Shown piece by piece: positions 16,875 through 26,229 of a DNA stretch of 64,000 nucleotides. Below the pieces are notes generated by a model. It was not told the origin of the DNA. It searched no databases and worked only from the letters and a program-made list of their open reading frames with translations. The position numbers and the translations under genes are program-made. The stretch spans positions 62,001-126,000 of the forward strand of contig JAEVYT010000011.1 in NCBI GenBank assembly GCA_023392615.1, in the 5' to 3' direction. Every line of letters starts with the position of its first letter. Position 1 is the first letter of the stretch. The DNA comes from Bacillota bacterium (GTDB lineage: Bacteria > Bacillota > Clostridia > Lachnospirales > Lachnospiraceae).

Positions 16875-17261
16875 TTAGTTAAACTTATTTAGAATATAGA
16901 TAAATAACCCTCCGCTGATTATTGCAGCTAACCAAATACGTGCTATGATGCGCGGGTTACGATAGAAAGGATAATCATTAACATTATCATCTTCTACCTC
17001 TTTTTCAATCGGTTCATCTGAAACATCCTTTATTAATTCTAAAGCATGATCATAATCCGCCTCATCAACAAAAATTTCCGTCCCATATACCGAAAATCCA
17101 TAAGCGATATTCATATAACTCCCGGATCCTCTTTGCTCTTTCATACAAGGAATTCCATTGCTTTCTAGTATATCAACAATCATATCCGCTTCAATTGAAT
17201 TAGACGCTGACATCAGTTTCATCGGTTTCATAGCCTCAACCTTTTCTACATTCTCTTCCAT
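16875..17261 (-). CDS. DUF2007-type protein with C-terminal membrane anchor
   Basis: A 128-residue protein. Residues ~14-77 match the DUF2007 plan (MKLMSASNSIEADMIVDILE, NGIPCMKE, EIFVDEADYDHALELIKD), a small ferredoxin-like domain described as putative signal-transducing. An acidic linker and one hydrophobic C-terminal segment (IWLAAIISGGLFIYIL) follow, so the domain would face the cytoplasm at the membrane. Own promoter at 17304-17332. No functional partner is visible. Confidence 0.75.
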   Translation of the reverse strand: MEENVEKVEAMKPMKLMSASNSIEADMIVDILESNGIPCMKEQRGSGSYMNIAYGFSVYGTEIFVDEADYDHALELIKDVSDEPIEKEVEDDNVNDYPFYRNPRIIARIWLAAIISGGLFIYILNKFN

Positions 17262-17303
17262 ATATCCACACCACCTTATTATATTAGGTTTCTAGATAAC
17301 TCT

Positions 17304-17332
17304 ATTTTACCACTCATTTTATAATATGTAAA
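17304..17332 (-). promoter_or_regulatory. Promoter of the DUF2007 gene
   Basis: On the minus strand TTTACA (17332-17327), 17-bp spacer, TAAAAT (17309-17304), about 40 bases before the start codon. Confidence 0.65.
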
Positions 17333-17450
17333 TTTATTACTCAATTTATTAATTATCTCTATTTAATTTTAATAAATATACGGTTCATTCATACATATAG
17401 TAAAAGTCTCATATTCATTATTATACTATTTCTTCTAGGTAGGTAGTAAT

Positions 17451-17924
17451 ATGCAGGACTCCACTTTTGGTGCAGAGCGAACTCAGATAAATTATCCAAA
17501 CTGGGCTTTATTCGAGAGTACCGATAATGCTTATCAGGTTATTGTTGATATGATTATTCCCAGATCTCCATTACTTGCATATGAATTCGGAATTATCCAG
17601 TATTATGGCGCACTAGATGCCCATATTGATGAATTCATTATCTTAAGACAAGAAAGCTTAGGACTTACTCCGACTATACCGATTGCAGAACTATTAGATA
17701 TCGCAAGTCAACAAGCACTGCTTCCAGATAGCTCTTTCGATATAATCTCAGTGATCCCAACTACGATGATGGGTTATTACTCAGAATGGTATGGATACGG
17801 ATCGACGCGACTAAACGAGCCCAACCAAAGGGTATTGGAATTTTATCCCTTTAGCTGGAAGCAGGTCGGTTATCCTGGTCCTTCCCTTGGGTACCATGCT
17901 TTAAGAGCTTATAATTTTACATAA
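17451..17924 (+). CDS. Probable small subunit of the GMC oxidoreductase
   Basis: A 157-residue protein immediately upstream (33 bases) of the GMC oxidoreductase gene. It loosely resembles gluconate 2-dehydrogenase subunit 3 proteins: an early helix AYQVIVDMIIPRSP (cf. the 'liP' motif), a long helical middle, and a C-terminal KQVGYPGPSLGYHALRAY. Unlike the exported members of that family it has no twin-arginine signal, so the complex would be cytoplasmic. AGGTAGG lies before ATG at 17451. The assignment rests mainly on gene neighbourhood and a weak motif match. Not otherwise recognised. Confidence 0.55.
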   Translation: MQDSTFGAERTQINYPNWALFESTDNAYQVIVDMIIPRSPLLAYEFGIIQYYGALDAHIDEFIILRQESLGLTPTIPIAELLDIASQQALLPDSSFDIISVIPTTMMGYYSEWYGYGSTRLNEPNQRVLEFYPFSWKQVGYPGPSLGYHALRAYNFT

Positions 17925-17957
17925 ATTGAAATCAATATTATGAAAGGTGAATTGCAC

Positions 17958-19658
17958 ATGAATCAGGAAGAAGAATATGATGTCATTATTATCGGTGCCG
18001 GTGGCGGTGGTGCAGTTGCTGCGAAAGAACTAAGTCAAAAAGGAAGAAAAGTGCTCCTTCTGGATGCTGGCCCTTGGTATGGTAATAAAAAATGGCCCAA
18101 GCCAAATGATGAACACGGAGCAGATTCCAGCTCTAGCTATGACGATTTAAGTATTGAACTACTAAAAGAAAGCTTTACCGATCTTGAAGATGATATGAAC
18201 GATCTGGTTACCGGAAAGTTTAGGTGGGGACCTGCTGACAGATCCCTTCCTCCTTGGAAAAGAATAGGTGGATTAGTATGGCAAAATTCCGGAATTGGTG
18301 GCAGCACGCTTCATTACTTCGGCAATTCGCCACGTGCTTTTCCATCATCCGTCGATAATATATGGCCAATCCCCTATAGTGAATTGGTGCCCTACTATGA
18401 CAGGGTGGAGGCAACTCTTCCTGTTAACACCGCTCCTGTCACCGCAAAGGAAGAAATCTTTTATTATGGTGCAAAAAAGGCAGGGTGGAATTATACCCCT
18501 GCAAATGATAATATTAATCCAGGATACCACCCTCAGAAAAATGCAATATTAAGAACCAATCCTGCAATAAATAATCCAAATTTTAACTTTAACGAAAATA
18601 AATCCATTGGTTGTACATTGCGAGGGCATTGCGTAAATGGTTGTCATATAGGACCTACAATTGAAGGGGTAGCTAAAAGAGCCACCCTGGTAAGTTACAT
18701 CCCAAGAGCGCTCAGCACCGGGAATATTATAGTTCGCCCTAATACGTTTGTAACAAAGATTCTGACGAATGAGAATACCGCAGAAGGTATTCACGCGATT
18801 GGTGTTGTAGCCAGAGATACCTGGTCGGGTGAAATCAATGAATTCTATGGCAAAGTAGTAGTTATGGCAGCAGGTGGAGTAGAAACTCCACGCCTATGGC
18901 TGAATTCCGGATTACCCGAAAACCCATGGGTAGGAAAAGGGTTAACCAATCATTACTTTGATGGGTTTACCGGAATCTTTGATGAAAAGAATTTGCTTGA
19001 TGTGCTCGGGATATCAGATATCAAACCATTTGTTGGTCAAAATGCTGCTGCAAGATTTATACACCCCGGACTGGGTGTTATTATAACGGTAGGAATGACT
19101 CCAGGGTTATTATCTTCCATCTATTATGGAACCGGTAACGGTTTTACAAGCGCTAACCCAACATACGGTGCGAAACCTTGGGATTATGAAGGAATCGTTA
19201 TTGGAGAACAATTAAAAGAATTTATGAAAGATTATACTAGAAGCCTGTTTTTAACCACGTTTGTTGATGATGAGGTAAATCAAAATAATAGCATAACCTT
19301 ACATCCCGAGCTAAAGGATGAACATGGATATATCCCTGTAATTCATTACACCCCCAGTTCAGCCGATATAGAAAAAAGGGAAAAACTGGCTGAAATTGCA
19401 GCCGGTATCTTGAGAGCAGCCGGAGCAAAAACAATAATAAGAGGAAACTGGCCGCCTGAAATCTATATTCATATTATGTGTACCATGAGAATGGGATATG
19501 TAACTGATACGAATTGCGAAGCCCTTCAAGTGAAGCGCTTATATATCGCAGACAATAGTGTACTATATAACAGTTTGGGCGGACCCAACCCAACACTAAC
19601 CACTCAGGCATTGGCAACCCGAACTGCGGAGATGATTAACAACACTTATTTTAGTTAA
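17958..19658 (+). CDS. GMC-family FAD oxidoreductase
   Basis: A 566-residue flavoprotein of the glucose-methanol-choline family, nearest in plan to sugar/gluconate dehydrogenase large subunits. DVIIIGAGGGGAVAAKEL is the FAD-binding motif, NSGIGGSTLHYFGNSPR is the GMC signature region, VVMAAGGVETPRLWLNSG the second, and the C-terminal HIMCTMRMG...LYIADNSVLYNSLGG then PNPTLTTQALATR carries the active-site asparagine. AAGGTGA lies ten bases before ATG at 17958; the upstream in-frame ATG at 17940 overlaps that site. The electron acceptor is unclear, since an anaerobe of this type has no obvious cytochrome c. The pair interrupts the pyr gene order and may be an acquisition. Confidence 0.85.
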   Translation: MNQEEEYDVIIIGAGGGGAVAAKELSQKGRKVLLLDAGPWYGNKKWPKPNDEHGADSSSSYDDLSIELLKESFTDLEDDMNDLVTGKFRWGPADRSLPPWKRIGGLVWQNSGIGGSTLHYFGNSPRAFPSSVDNIWPIPYSELVPYYDRVEATLPVNTAPVTAKEEIFYYGAKKAGWNYTPANDNINPGYHPQKNAILRTNPAINNPNFNFNENKSIGCTLRGHCVNGCHIGPTIEGVAKRATLVSYIPRALSTGNIIVRPNTFVTKILTNENTAEGIHAIGVVARDTWSGEINEFYGKVVVMAAGGVETPRLWLNSGLPENPWVGKGLTNHYFDGFTGIFDEKNLLDVLGISDIKPFVGQNAAARFIHPGLGVIITVGMTPGLLSSIYYGTGNGFTSANPTYGAKPWDYEGIVIGEQLKEFMKDYTRSLFLTTFVDDEVNQNNSITLHPELKDEHGYIPVIHYTPSSADIEKREKLAEIAAGILRAAGAKTIIRGNWPPEIYIHIMCTMRMGYVTDTNCEALQVKRLYIADNSVLYNSLGGPNPTLTTQALATRTAEMINNTYFS

Positions 19659-19717
19659 TAACGTATAATTGATAACACTTTTCATCCATATATAATATAG
19701 GTTATAGGATAAAAATA

Positions 19718-19795
19718 AGGCGAATTCAAATATTTAGATTCGTATACAATATAGAAATATTCACTATATTAATACTATCTCTTTTGAATTCGCCT
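19718..19795. terminator. Long-loop inverted repeat between GMC gene and pyrF
   Basis: Perfect 13-bp arms AGGCGAATTCAAA (19718-19730) and TTTGAATTCGCCT (19783-19795) around a 52-base AT-rich loop, between two convergent genes. It probably acts as a bidirectional terminator, although no strong T-run follows on either strand. Confidence 0.45.
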
Positions 19796-19850
19796 CATCT
19801 TATATTTAAGAGCCTAAATTATATAAATAATTATCAAACTGATTTGTAGT

Positions 19851-20780
19851 TTATTTTGCTGCAAGCCAAGCTTGCTTTAAATCCTCTCGCATATCAATAA
19901 CCGCTTGACGAGATGCATCCGCATACCCCTCGGCACCGAACTTTTCGTATCCTTTCAATTTATATGCAGCAATAATTCCTCTGGAGGAGTTAACAATCGC
20001 GCCAAGACCATCCTTATTAAAATAAGGAGCCAAATCTTCCGCTTTTCCACCCTGTGCTCCATATCCGGGAACAAGAATATAAGTTTTTGGCATCAGCTTA
20101 CGAAGAATCTTACCCATCTCAGGGTAGGTTGCTCCAACTACTGCACCGATATAGCTATAGGAGTTACCCATATGTTGCTCACCCCATTCGGATACTTTTT
20201 TGCCTACCAGTTCATATAATGGTCTTCCATCCACTAATTGATCCTGAAACTCACCACTAGAAGGATTGGAGGTTTTAACAAGAATGAATAGTCCTTTGTT
20301 CTCTTCTTTACACACATCGATAAAAGGATTTACACCATCCGATCCAAGATAAGGATTTACAGTAATGAAGTCTTCATCAAAGCCACGGTAACTCTTACCG
20401 CCAATTATAACTTTACCAAGGTGTCCGGTTGCATAAGCAGCAGAAGTAGATCCGATATCTCCACGTTTGATGTCACCGATTACAACAAGTCCCTTTTCTT
20501 TGCAATATTCCACTGTTTTGTGGAATACCTTTAATCCTTCAATTCCAAACTGTTCATACATTGCTATCTGAGGCTTTACGGAAGGAATTAAATCATAGGT
20601 TGCATCCACAATCCCTTTATTGTACTGCCAGATAGCTTCTGCCACACCTTCGATATTTTCACCCTTTTCGCTAAATGCTTTCTGCAGAATATGGTTCGGA
20701 ACAAAATCCAACATAGGATCAAGGCCTACAACAATCGGTGCTTCTAACTTCTCAATCTTCTCCACTAATTTGTTTATCAT
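19851..20780 (-). CDS. pyrF: Orotidine 5'-phosphate decarboxylase
   Basis: A 309-residue enzyme that decarboxylates OMP to UMP. The catalytic lysine lies in VVIGDIKRGDIGSTSAAYA, and PIVVGLDPMLDFVP and YILVPGYGAQGG are further active-site pieces; the length matches the longer type 2 family. A first ATG at 20786 is only one base from AAGGAG, while the ATG at 20780 is seven bases away and is preferred. It follows pyrC by about 40 bases and ends the argS-DUF815-Nudix-pyrC-pyrF run. Confidence 0.95.
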   Translation of the reverse strand: MINKLVEKIEKLEAPIVVGLDPMLDFVPNHILQKAFSEKGENIEGVAEAIWQYNKGIVDATYDLIPSVKPQIAMYEQFGIEGLKVFHKTVEYCKEKGLVVIGDIKRGDIGSTSAAYATGHLGKVIIGGKSYRGFDEDFITVNPYLGSDGVNPFIDVCKEENKGLFILVKTSNPSSGEFQDQLVDGRPLYELVGKKVSEWGEQHMGNSYSYIGAVVGATYPEMGKILRKLMPKTYILVPGYGAQGGKAEDLAPYFNKDGLGAIVNSSRGIIAAYKLKGYEKFGAEGYADASRQAVIDMREDLKQAWLAAK

Positions 20781-20818
20781 CTTCATTCTCCTTATATCAT
20801 AGAGGGTAACCTCTTAAT

Positions 20819-22132
20819 CTACTTCATATACTCATAAACCGGTTTACCATCAACAAAAGTATACATCACTCTTCCACACACATTCTTCCCATGAAATGGT
20901 GTATTTTTTCCTTTCGAATAAAATGTGTCTTTATCAATGAGATACTCCGCATTCTGATCAATGATGACAATATCCGCCACTTTTCCCTCACCGATACAAC
21001 CTTTGTCGATACTTAAAATCTTAGCAGGATTAACACTCATCTTCTCGACTAGCTGTGACGGAGTCAAATACCCACTCTTAACAAGCTCTGTATAAGTTAA
21101 TGCAAATGCAGTCTCTGAACCAACGATACCAAATGGTGCATCAGCGATTGTTTTCGCTTTTTCCTCTTCGGAATGAGGGGCATGATCTGTAGAGATTACG
21201 TCCATAATTCCATCTCGTAAAGCTTCCTTAAGTATTTGTACATCTTTAGCAGAACGTAGGGGCGGATTCATCTTATAATTAGAATCATCACCGGGGATAT
21301 CTTCATCTGTTAGAATAAAATGATGGGGGCATACCTCTGCGGTAACCTTTAACCCTTCCTTTTTCGCAAAATCAACCATAGCTGCACTATACGCTGTGGA
21401 ACAATGGCAAAGATGAAGTCTGGCTCCTGTTTCCTTCGCAAGAAGAATATCTCTGGCTGTTATAATATCCTCCACTGCATTACTGATTGGATCAACATTT
21501 AATTCTACGGCCTTTTTGCCTGCATTTATCGCACCTTTTCCAACAAGACTTTTATCCTCGCAATGTGCAAACACTGGAATATCCTTATCAGCAGCAATCT
21601 TCATCGCCTGAGCATATAAGGCGGTATTCATCACTGATTTACCATCCTCACTCAGAGCACAAGCTCCCGCATCCTTCATTGCTGGAATATCAGTGAGTTC
21701 ACTGCCCTCCTGACCAAGGGTGATCGCACCTACCGGTAGGATATTAACTACCGCATCCTTCCTTGCTTTATCTAAGATCCAATGAATCATATTAGGGCTA
21801 TCGGTTACGGGCTTAGTATTCGGCATAGGACAAATCGTCGTGTATCCTCCCGCAGCTGCCGCCATGGATCCGGTACGGATTGTTTCTTTATACTCAAACC
21901 CAGGCTCACGTAGGTGTACATGAAGATCAATAAAACCAGGCATTACATAATTACCATGTACATTAATAACATGTAATTGATCTTCCTTCCAATTTTCCTG
22001 CATGACGAGATCACTTTCTTTCAGGTCTTTTGCCACTTTCACAATGGTATTTCCATCAATCAATATATCAAATAATCCCTCTCTGTTCGAAGCAGGATCA
22101 ATCACATAACCATTTTTAATTAAAGTAAGCAT
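20819..22132 (-). CDS. pyrC: Dihydroorotase
   Basis: A 437-residue zinc amidohydrolase of the class I type that closes carbamoyl aspartate to dihydroorotate. Metal ligands are visible in GFIDLHVHLREPGFEYKE, in the histidines of HCEDKS and HLCHCSTAYSAAMVDFAKKE, and in the aspartate of ISTDHAPHSEEEKA. NMIHWILDKARKDA and YKMNPPLRSAKD are other family blocks. GGGAG lies six bases before the ATG. It is 16 bases after the Nudix gene and just upstream of pyrF. Confidence 0.96.
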   Translation of the reverse strand: MLTLIKNGYVIDPASNREGLFDILIDGNTIVKVAKDLKESDLVMQENWKEDQLHVINVHGNYVMPGFIDLHVHLREPGFEYKETIRTGSMAAAAGGYTTICPMPNTKPVTDSPNMIHWILDKARKDAVVNILPVGAITLGQEGSELTDIPAMKDAGACALSEDGKSVMNTALYAQAMKIAADKDIPVFAHCEDKSLVGKGAINAGKKAVELNVDPISNAVEDIITARDILLAKETGARLHLCHCSTAYSAAMVDFAKKEGLKVTAEVCPHHFILTDEDIPGDDSNYKMNPPLRSAKDVQILKEALRDGIMDVISTDHAPHSEEEKAKTIADAPFGIVGSETAFALTYTELVKSGYLTPSQLVEKMSVNPAKILSIDKGCIGEGKVADIVIIDQNAEYLIDKDTFYSKGKNTPFHGKNVCGRVMYTFVDGKPVYEYMK

Positions 22133-22148
22133 GCTTTTCTCCCTTTAT

Positions 22149-22544
22149 TTATGATATTTCCGACTTTTCCACATCTAGGAATACCTTATGGTCAAGATAA
22201 TGTTCAAATTCTTCCTTCTGTATCCAATTACTATCCACCAAATCCTCCGAAAGAACTACTTCGTTATTAGTAACCCTACACAGATAGCTGATTCCGATAT
22301 TATATACATCTCCTGTCATAAAAGACCAGGTATAAAGAATTCGTTCAATGGATGCAGGTAACCCTGATTGTTCAAAAACCAATCGAAGTACAGCCTTTTC
22401 CGGTGCCTCTCCAAACTCAATTCCTCCGTCAACAAAGCCCCATTGATACGGATCAGAAACACGATCATCAAACCATCTTTTTAATACAAGGTATTTATCC
22501 TCATATTGAACAATTCCTTTTACCAATATACTATATTTATCCAT
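22149..22544 (-). CDS. Nudix-domain protein with degenerate Nudix box
   Basis: A 131-residue Nudix fold. The box reads GGIEFGEAPEKAVLRLVFEQ, followed by SGL. The spacing is right, but the catalytic REUXEE core is RLVFEQ, so two of the three metal-binding glutamates are replaced (E to L, E to Q). It may be a weak hydrolase or a ligand-binding protein. GGAGG lies five bases before ATG at 22544; the longer frame starting at 22574 includes the ribosome site. It sits 16 bases upstream of pyrC in the same operon. Confidence 0.8.
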   Translation of the reverse strand: MDKYSILVKGIVQYEDKYLVLKRWFDDRVSDPYQWGFVDGGIEFGEAPEKAVLRLVFEQSGLPASIERILYTWSFMTGDVYNIGISYLCRVTNNEVVLSEDLVDSNWIQKEEFEHYLDHKVFLDVEKSEIS

Positions 22545-22628
22545 GCCATCCTCCAATCTGCTATATTTAGTCATAGCTATGTGATTTTAATAAGGTACGT
22601 AATGAAAGCAAAATGTAGCTATTAATTT

Positions 22629-23957
22629 TTAACTAGGTTGTCCTGCCAGATAATTTACGAATTGTTGAGCTGTCCGACCAGATCTTCCACCATGTGACAA
22701 TTCCCACTTATTTGCTTGAGCAAAGAGCTCCTCATCGGTAAGATGGATAGCAGGATGACGCCTAGCCAGCACTCTGACGATTTCCATGAATTCATCAAAG
22801 CCAGGCGATGAAAAATTAATTGTAACACCAAATCTTGCAACCAAGGACAGCTTTTCTTCCATCGTATCCGATCGGTGCAGATCCTCCGTCATCTCCATAT
22901 CCGAACGATCATTCCATGTTTCCTTGATTAAATGCCTGCGGTTTGAGGTAGCGTAAATCAGAACATTATCCGGCTTGTTTTCCAAACCACCCTCTATCAC
23001 TGCCTTCAAATACTTATATTCAATCTCAAATTCCTCAAAGGACAGATCATCCATGTATATAATAAACTTATAATTTCTATTTTTTATAGAAGCGATAATA
23101 GAGGAGAGATCTTCGAATTGATGCTTATATATTTCGATCATTCGAAGTCCTTCCTTATAGTATTGGTTCAAAATAGCTTTCACTGAAGTGGATTTACCTG
23201 TTCCGCTATCACCGAATAATAAGCAATTATTTGCTTTTCTTCCTTCTATGAATGCCTTGGTATTATCAATCAACTTCTTTTTTTGAATCTCATATCCAAC
23301 CAAATCTTCCAACTTAATCTCTAGAGTATTTGTAATAGGCACAAATTCAGTTTTGCCGCTATCCTTATTAATTCGAAATGCTTTATTCAGACCAAAAAGA
23401 CCTACTCCGTAATCTCGATAAAATGCTGTTACCGCATCAAATACTTCATGCTCATCCTTAGATGTTGCAATTTGCTCACTCAGAATCCGTACCTTCTCAC
23501 TAACGCTAGCATTGTATCTGCTGCTGTTCTTTTCAATGGAATGATAATTACATATCACTGAGAAACAATCTATCTCCAGTGCTTGTTCTAAGGAACTAAA
23601 GTCATAGTCAAATAATTGCTTAAATATCTTAAAATCATTCTTGGCAAACTGATTTACTGTACCTTCCTTTGCACCCACCTTTTCACAGGTGATACTGAAC
23701 GGATTTTCTGTCGTTGCCAGAAGATATGCCAGATAATTATGCCATAGGTTGTGATTAAACCCATACTCTGTTGAAAGCTCCAACAATTGATGGATTAAAG
23801 TATAAATTCTAGAGGTAATATCCTCTTTCACAAAAATTGTATCCTTCTGATCCTCATGATAACGATCATATTCCTTAATCAGATTGGATAGCCTTAATAA
23901 AATACTGTCCTCTTCGATATTTTTGTACACAACAAGCTTTGATATATAACGATACAT
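22629..23957 (-). CDS. DUF815-family AAA ATPase
   Basis: A 442-residue ATP-binding protein of the DUF815/COG2607 family. Residues ~215-440 hold the AAA core: Walker A LLFGDSGTGKSTSVKAIL, Walker B FIIYMDDLSFEE, the sensor-like LIYATSNRRHLI, and a C-terminal HGGRSGRTAQQFVNYL. The N-terminal ~200 residues are helical and family-specific. These proteins are common in Firmicutes; their substrate is unknown. It lies between argS and the Nudix gene with gaps of 39 and 84 bases. Confidence 0.88.
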   Translation of the reverse strand: MYRYISKLVVYKNIEEDSILLRLSNLIKEYDRYHEDQKDTIFVKEDITSRIYTLIHQLLELSTEYGFNHNLWHNYLAYLLATTENPFSITCEKVGAKEGTVNQFAKNDFKIFKQLFDYDFSSLEQALEIDCFSVICNYHSIEKNSSRYNASVSEKVRILSEQIATSKDEHEVFDAVTAFYRDYGVGLFGLNKAFRINKDSGKTEFVPITNTLEIKLEDLVGYEIQKKKLIDNTKAFIEGRKANNCLLFGDSGTGKSTSVKAILNQYYKEGLRMIEIYKHQFEDLSSIIASIKNRNYKFIIYMDDLSFEEFEIEYKYLKAVIEGGLENKPDNVLIYATSNRRHLIKETWNDRSDMEMTEDLHRSDTMEEKLSLVARFGVTINFSSPGFDEFMEIVRVLARRHPAIHLTDEELFAQANKWELSHGGRSGRTAQQFVNYLAGQPS

Positions 23958-23996
23958 TTAATCTCATCCCCCTAACAGCACTTCAATGCTCATTAA

Positions 23997-25763
23997 TTAC
24001 ATACGTTCCGGAGCTTCAAATCCAAGTAGGTTTATACAGGTAAGCAAGATGTCCTGAACTAATGTAATTAATGCAATCCAGGATGCCTGCTTTGCTGCAT
24101 CTTCCTCTGTAATAATCTTGGTATTATGATAAAAGCTATTGAACTCATTAGCCAAATCATAGATATAGGAGCAAATTCGATGAGGCGCGATATCGGTGTA
24201 CGCCGCATGGATCATCTCATTGAATTTGGTAAGCTCAAGCATTAACGCCTGCTCAGAAGATGTTGTTGCAGATAAAATTGTATTTGCACCGTTCCCTTTA
24301 TTTAGCTCAGCATATTTTGCTAGAATTGATTTTATTCTTACTATTGTATAAAGAATATAAGGACCAGTATCACCCTCAAAGGAGGTAAATCGGTCAATAT
24401 CAAAGATATAATCTTTACTTACCTGGTTGGATAAATCACCATATTTTAATGCAGCAAGACCTACCTGGGCAGCAATTTCCCTTGCTTGTGCTTCTTCCAT
24501 ATCACGGTTTTCCATGATTTTGCGATATACATCGTCATTCACACCCTTAATCAGGTTCTCAAGGCGCATAACACCGCCTTCTCTGGTTTTAAACGGCTTT
24601 CCATCCTTTCCATTCATCGTACCGTAGCCTATATGAGTAAGTTTTGTATCTTCATTAATGAGCTTTGCTTTTCTTGCACAACGGAAAACTGTTTCAAAAT
24701 AAAGTTCCTGACGTTTGTCGGTAACATAGATGATATGATCCGGTTTAAATAGCTCCATACGCTCTACAATTGTTGCAAGATCCGTTGTATTATATAGAGA
24801 TGCTCCGTCTGACTTTAGGATAATACATGGCGGAATCTCCTTCGTATCTGTTTCTTCTTTTACATCAACAACCAATGCTCCCTCGCTGATACGGGTATAG
24901 TTGTTGTCCTTTAGATACTGTACCATCTGTGGGATATAAGGCTGTACGTCACTTTCCTTCTTCCATAATTCGAAGGATACATCCAGTGTCTTGTAGATTC
25001 TCTTGATATCATTTACCGATACATCGAGCATATGATTCCAGATTGCAGTATAACCTCTATGTCCATTCTGTAATTCGTAGGTGATACGTTTTGCTTCTTC
25101 GTGAAAATCCGGATTTGACTTAGAATATTCACTAGCAGCAGGATAAATCTCCTCTAATTCTGTGATATCAAATGGAGCATCGGATGGATATTCTCCTTTA
25201 TAACTATCATCAAAATAAAGCAATTCCGGTTTACGTCTTTTTAGTTCTGCAATGATAAGCCCCATCTGCTTACCCCAATCACCCAGATGAACATCACCTG
25301 TAACATCATTTCCACAGAAACGAAGTAATCTTTTTACACTTTCACCGATAACTGCGGAACGCATATGACCAACATGCAAAGGCTTCGCAATATTAGGACC
25401 GCCGTAATCTATTAATATCTTCTTTGGATCCGGGTCCTTCTCATAGCCGAACTGTTCGGATGTTTTCATATCATTCAAGTAGTTCGCCAAAAATTGATTG
25501 CTCACTTTAATATTAATAAATCCAGGCATGATAGCTGTTATTTCGTCAAATGTATCGCTTGATCTCAGCGTTTCAGCAACCGGTTCTGCAATCTTAATCG
25601 GAGCCGATTTATACTGTTTTGCCGCTGCCAAAGCACCATTACATTGATACTGACATAAGTCAGGACGATTTGAAATGGTTACAATGCCATATTTCTCTTC
25701 AAAGCCGTTTATTTTAAACGCTTCCTTTACCTCATTAGAGATTAATTCAATTATTGTTTTCAT
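23997..25763 (-). CDS. argS: Arginyl-tRNA synthetase
   Basis: A 588-residue class I synthetase. It has the N-terminal Add-1 domain, the HIGH-type motif in NIAKPLHVGHMRSAVIGE, the KMSK-region replacement GKDGKPFKTREGG typical of ArgRS, FTSFEGDTGPYILYT, and the C-terminal DALR anticodon domain ending CINLLGFEAPERM. GGAGG lies six bases before ATG at 25763 (MKTIIELI); 16 extra in-frame codons upstream have no ribosome site. First gene of the run that ends with pyrC-pyrF. The tRNA-Arg(CCG) gene in this window is one of its substrates. Confidence 0.97.
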   Translation of the reverse strand: MKTIIELISNEVKEAFKINGFEEKYGIVTISNRPDLCQYQCNGALAAAKQYKSAPIKIAEPVAETLRSSDTFDEITAIMPGFINIKVSNQFLANYLNDMKTSEQFGYEKDPDPKKILIDYGGPNIAKPLHVGHMRSAVIGESVKRLLRFCGNDVTGDVHLGDWGKQMGLIIAELKRRKPELLYFDDSYKGEYPSDAPFDITELEEIYPAASEYSKSNPDFHEEAKRITYELQNGHRGYTAIWNHMLDVSVNDIKRIYKTLDVSFELWKKESDVQPYIPQMVQYLKDNNYTRISEGALVVDVKEETDTKEIPPCIILKSDGASLYNTTDLATIVERMELFKPDHIIYVTDKRQELYFETVFRCARKAKLINEDTKLTHIGYGTMNGKDGKPFKTREGGVMRLENLIKGVNDDVYRKIMENRDMEEAQAREIAAQVGLAALKYGDLSNQVSKDYIFDIDRFTSFEGDTGPYILYTIVRIKSILAKYAELNKGNGANTILSATTSSEQALMLELTKFNEMIHAAYTDIAPHRICSYIYDLANEFNSFYHNTKIITEEDAAKQASWIALITLVQDILLTCINLLGFEAPERM

Positions 25764-26061
25764 TACGTACCTCCATATAAAGCACCTCATCGTGCTGATG
25801 CATCGAATCACTGTTCATATCCATTTTTGCAACGTTGTAAGATATGTTCATTATATATACATATTTCCAATTTAAACTCAAACAATACTTTATCATAGTT
25901 GAACTGGATTGTCATCATATAACCAAAATTTTTCGCAATGTCGCACTAACGAATTTTAGGTATTTAATTGATACTTTCTGTATTTTATTAACAAAGAAAT
26001 CAAATATTTCACATGAATTATAGAAACATTTTTTAAAAATATGAAAAATAGGGTATTTTTT
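25764..26061. other. Divergent intergenic region argS / CheX-like gene
   Basis: About 300 bp, AT-rich, no ORF with a ribosome site. The leftward argS promoter should lie near 25850-25900 (a TATAAT-like hexamer is present) but no convincing -35 is seen. The rightward promoter begins at 26062. Confidence 0.4.
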
Positions 26062-26090
26062 TTGACTAAAATGTTGTATATTAGTTTATA
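26062..26090 (+). promoter_or_regulatory. Promoter of the CheX-like/CheY-like pair
   Basis: TTGACT, 17-bp spacer, TTTATA. Transcription would start near 26097 and give a ~130-base 5' UTR containing an 11-bp hairpin at 26117-26143 (GAAGCATATTT/AAATATGTTTC). No known riboswitch consensus seen in it. Confidence 0.65.
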
Positions 26091-26229
26091 GCAAACATTC
26101 TATATGAGAATTCTGTGAAGCATATTTTTAGTAAATATGTTTCAAATAATGTATGGGGTACATAGCGCGGATTTTCTCGTTAAAAGGAATGATCGAGAGA
26201 TTATCTTGTAATACGAAAGGAGAAACATC

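Noticed and set aside
17940..17957. ATG at 17940 as the start of the GMC oxidoreductase
   Set aside because: That codon overlaps the AAGGTGA ribosome site that serves the ATG at 17958.
16875..19795. Integrated mobile island carrying the GMC pair
   Set aside because: No integrase, transposase, tRNA target or flanking direct repeats are visible, so only a possible acquisition is claimed.
26091..26229. c-di-GMP riboswitch in the 5' UTR of the CheX-like gene
   Set aside because: There is one simple hairpin, but the GEMM core sequences are not found.
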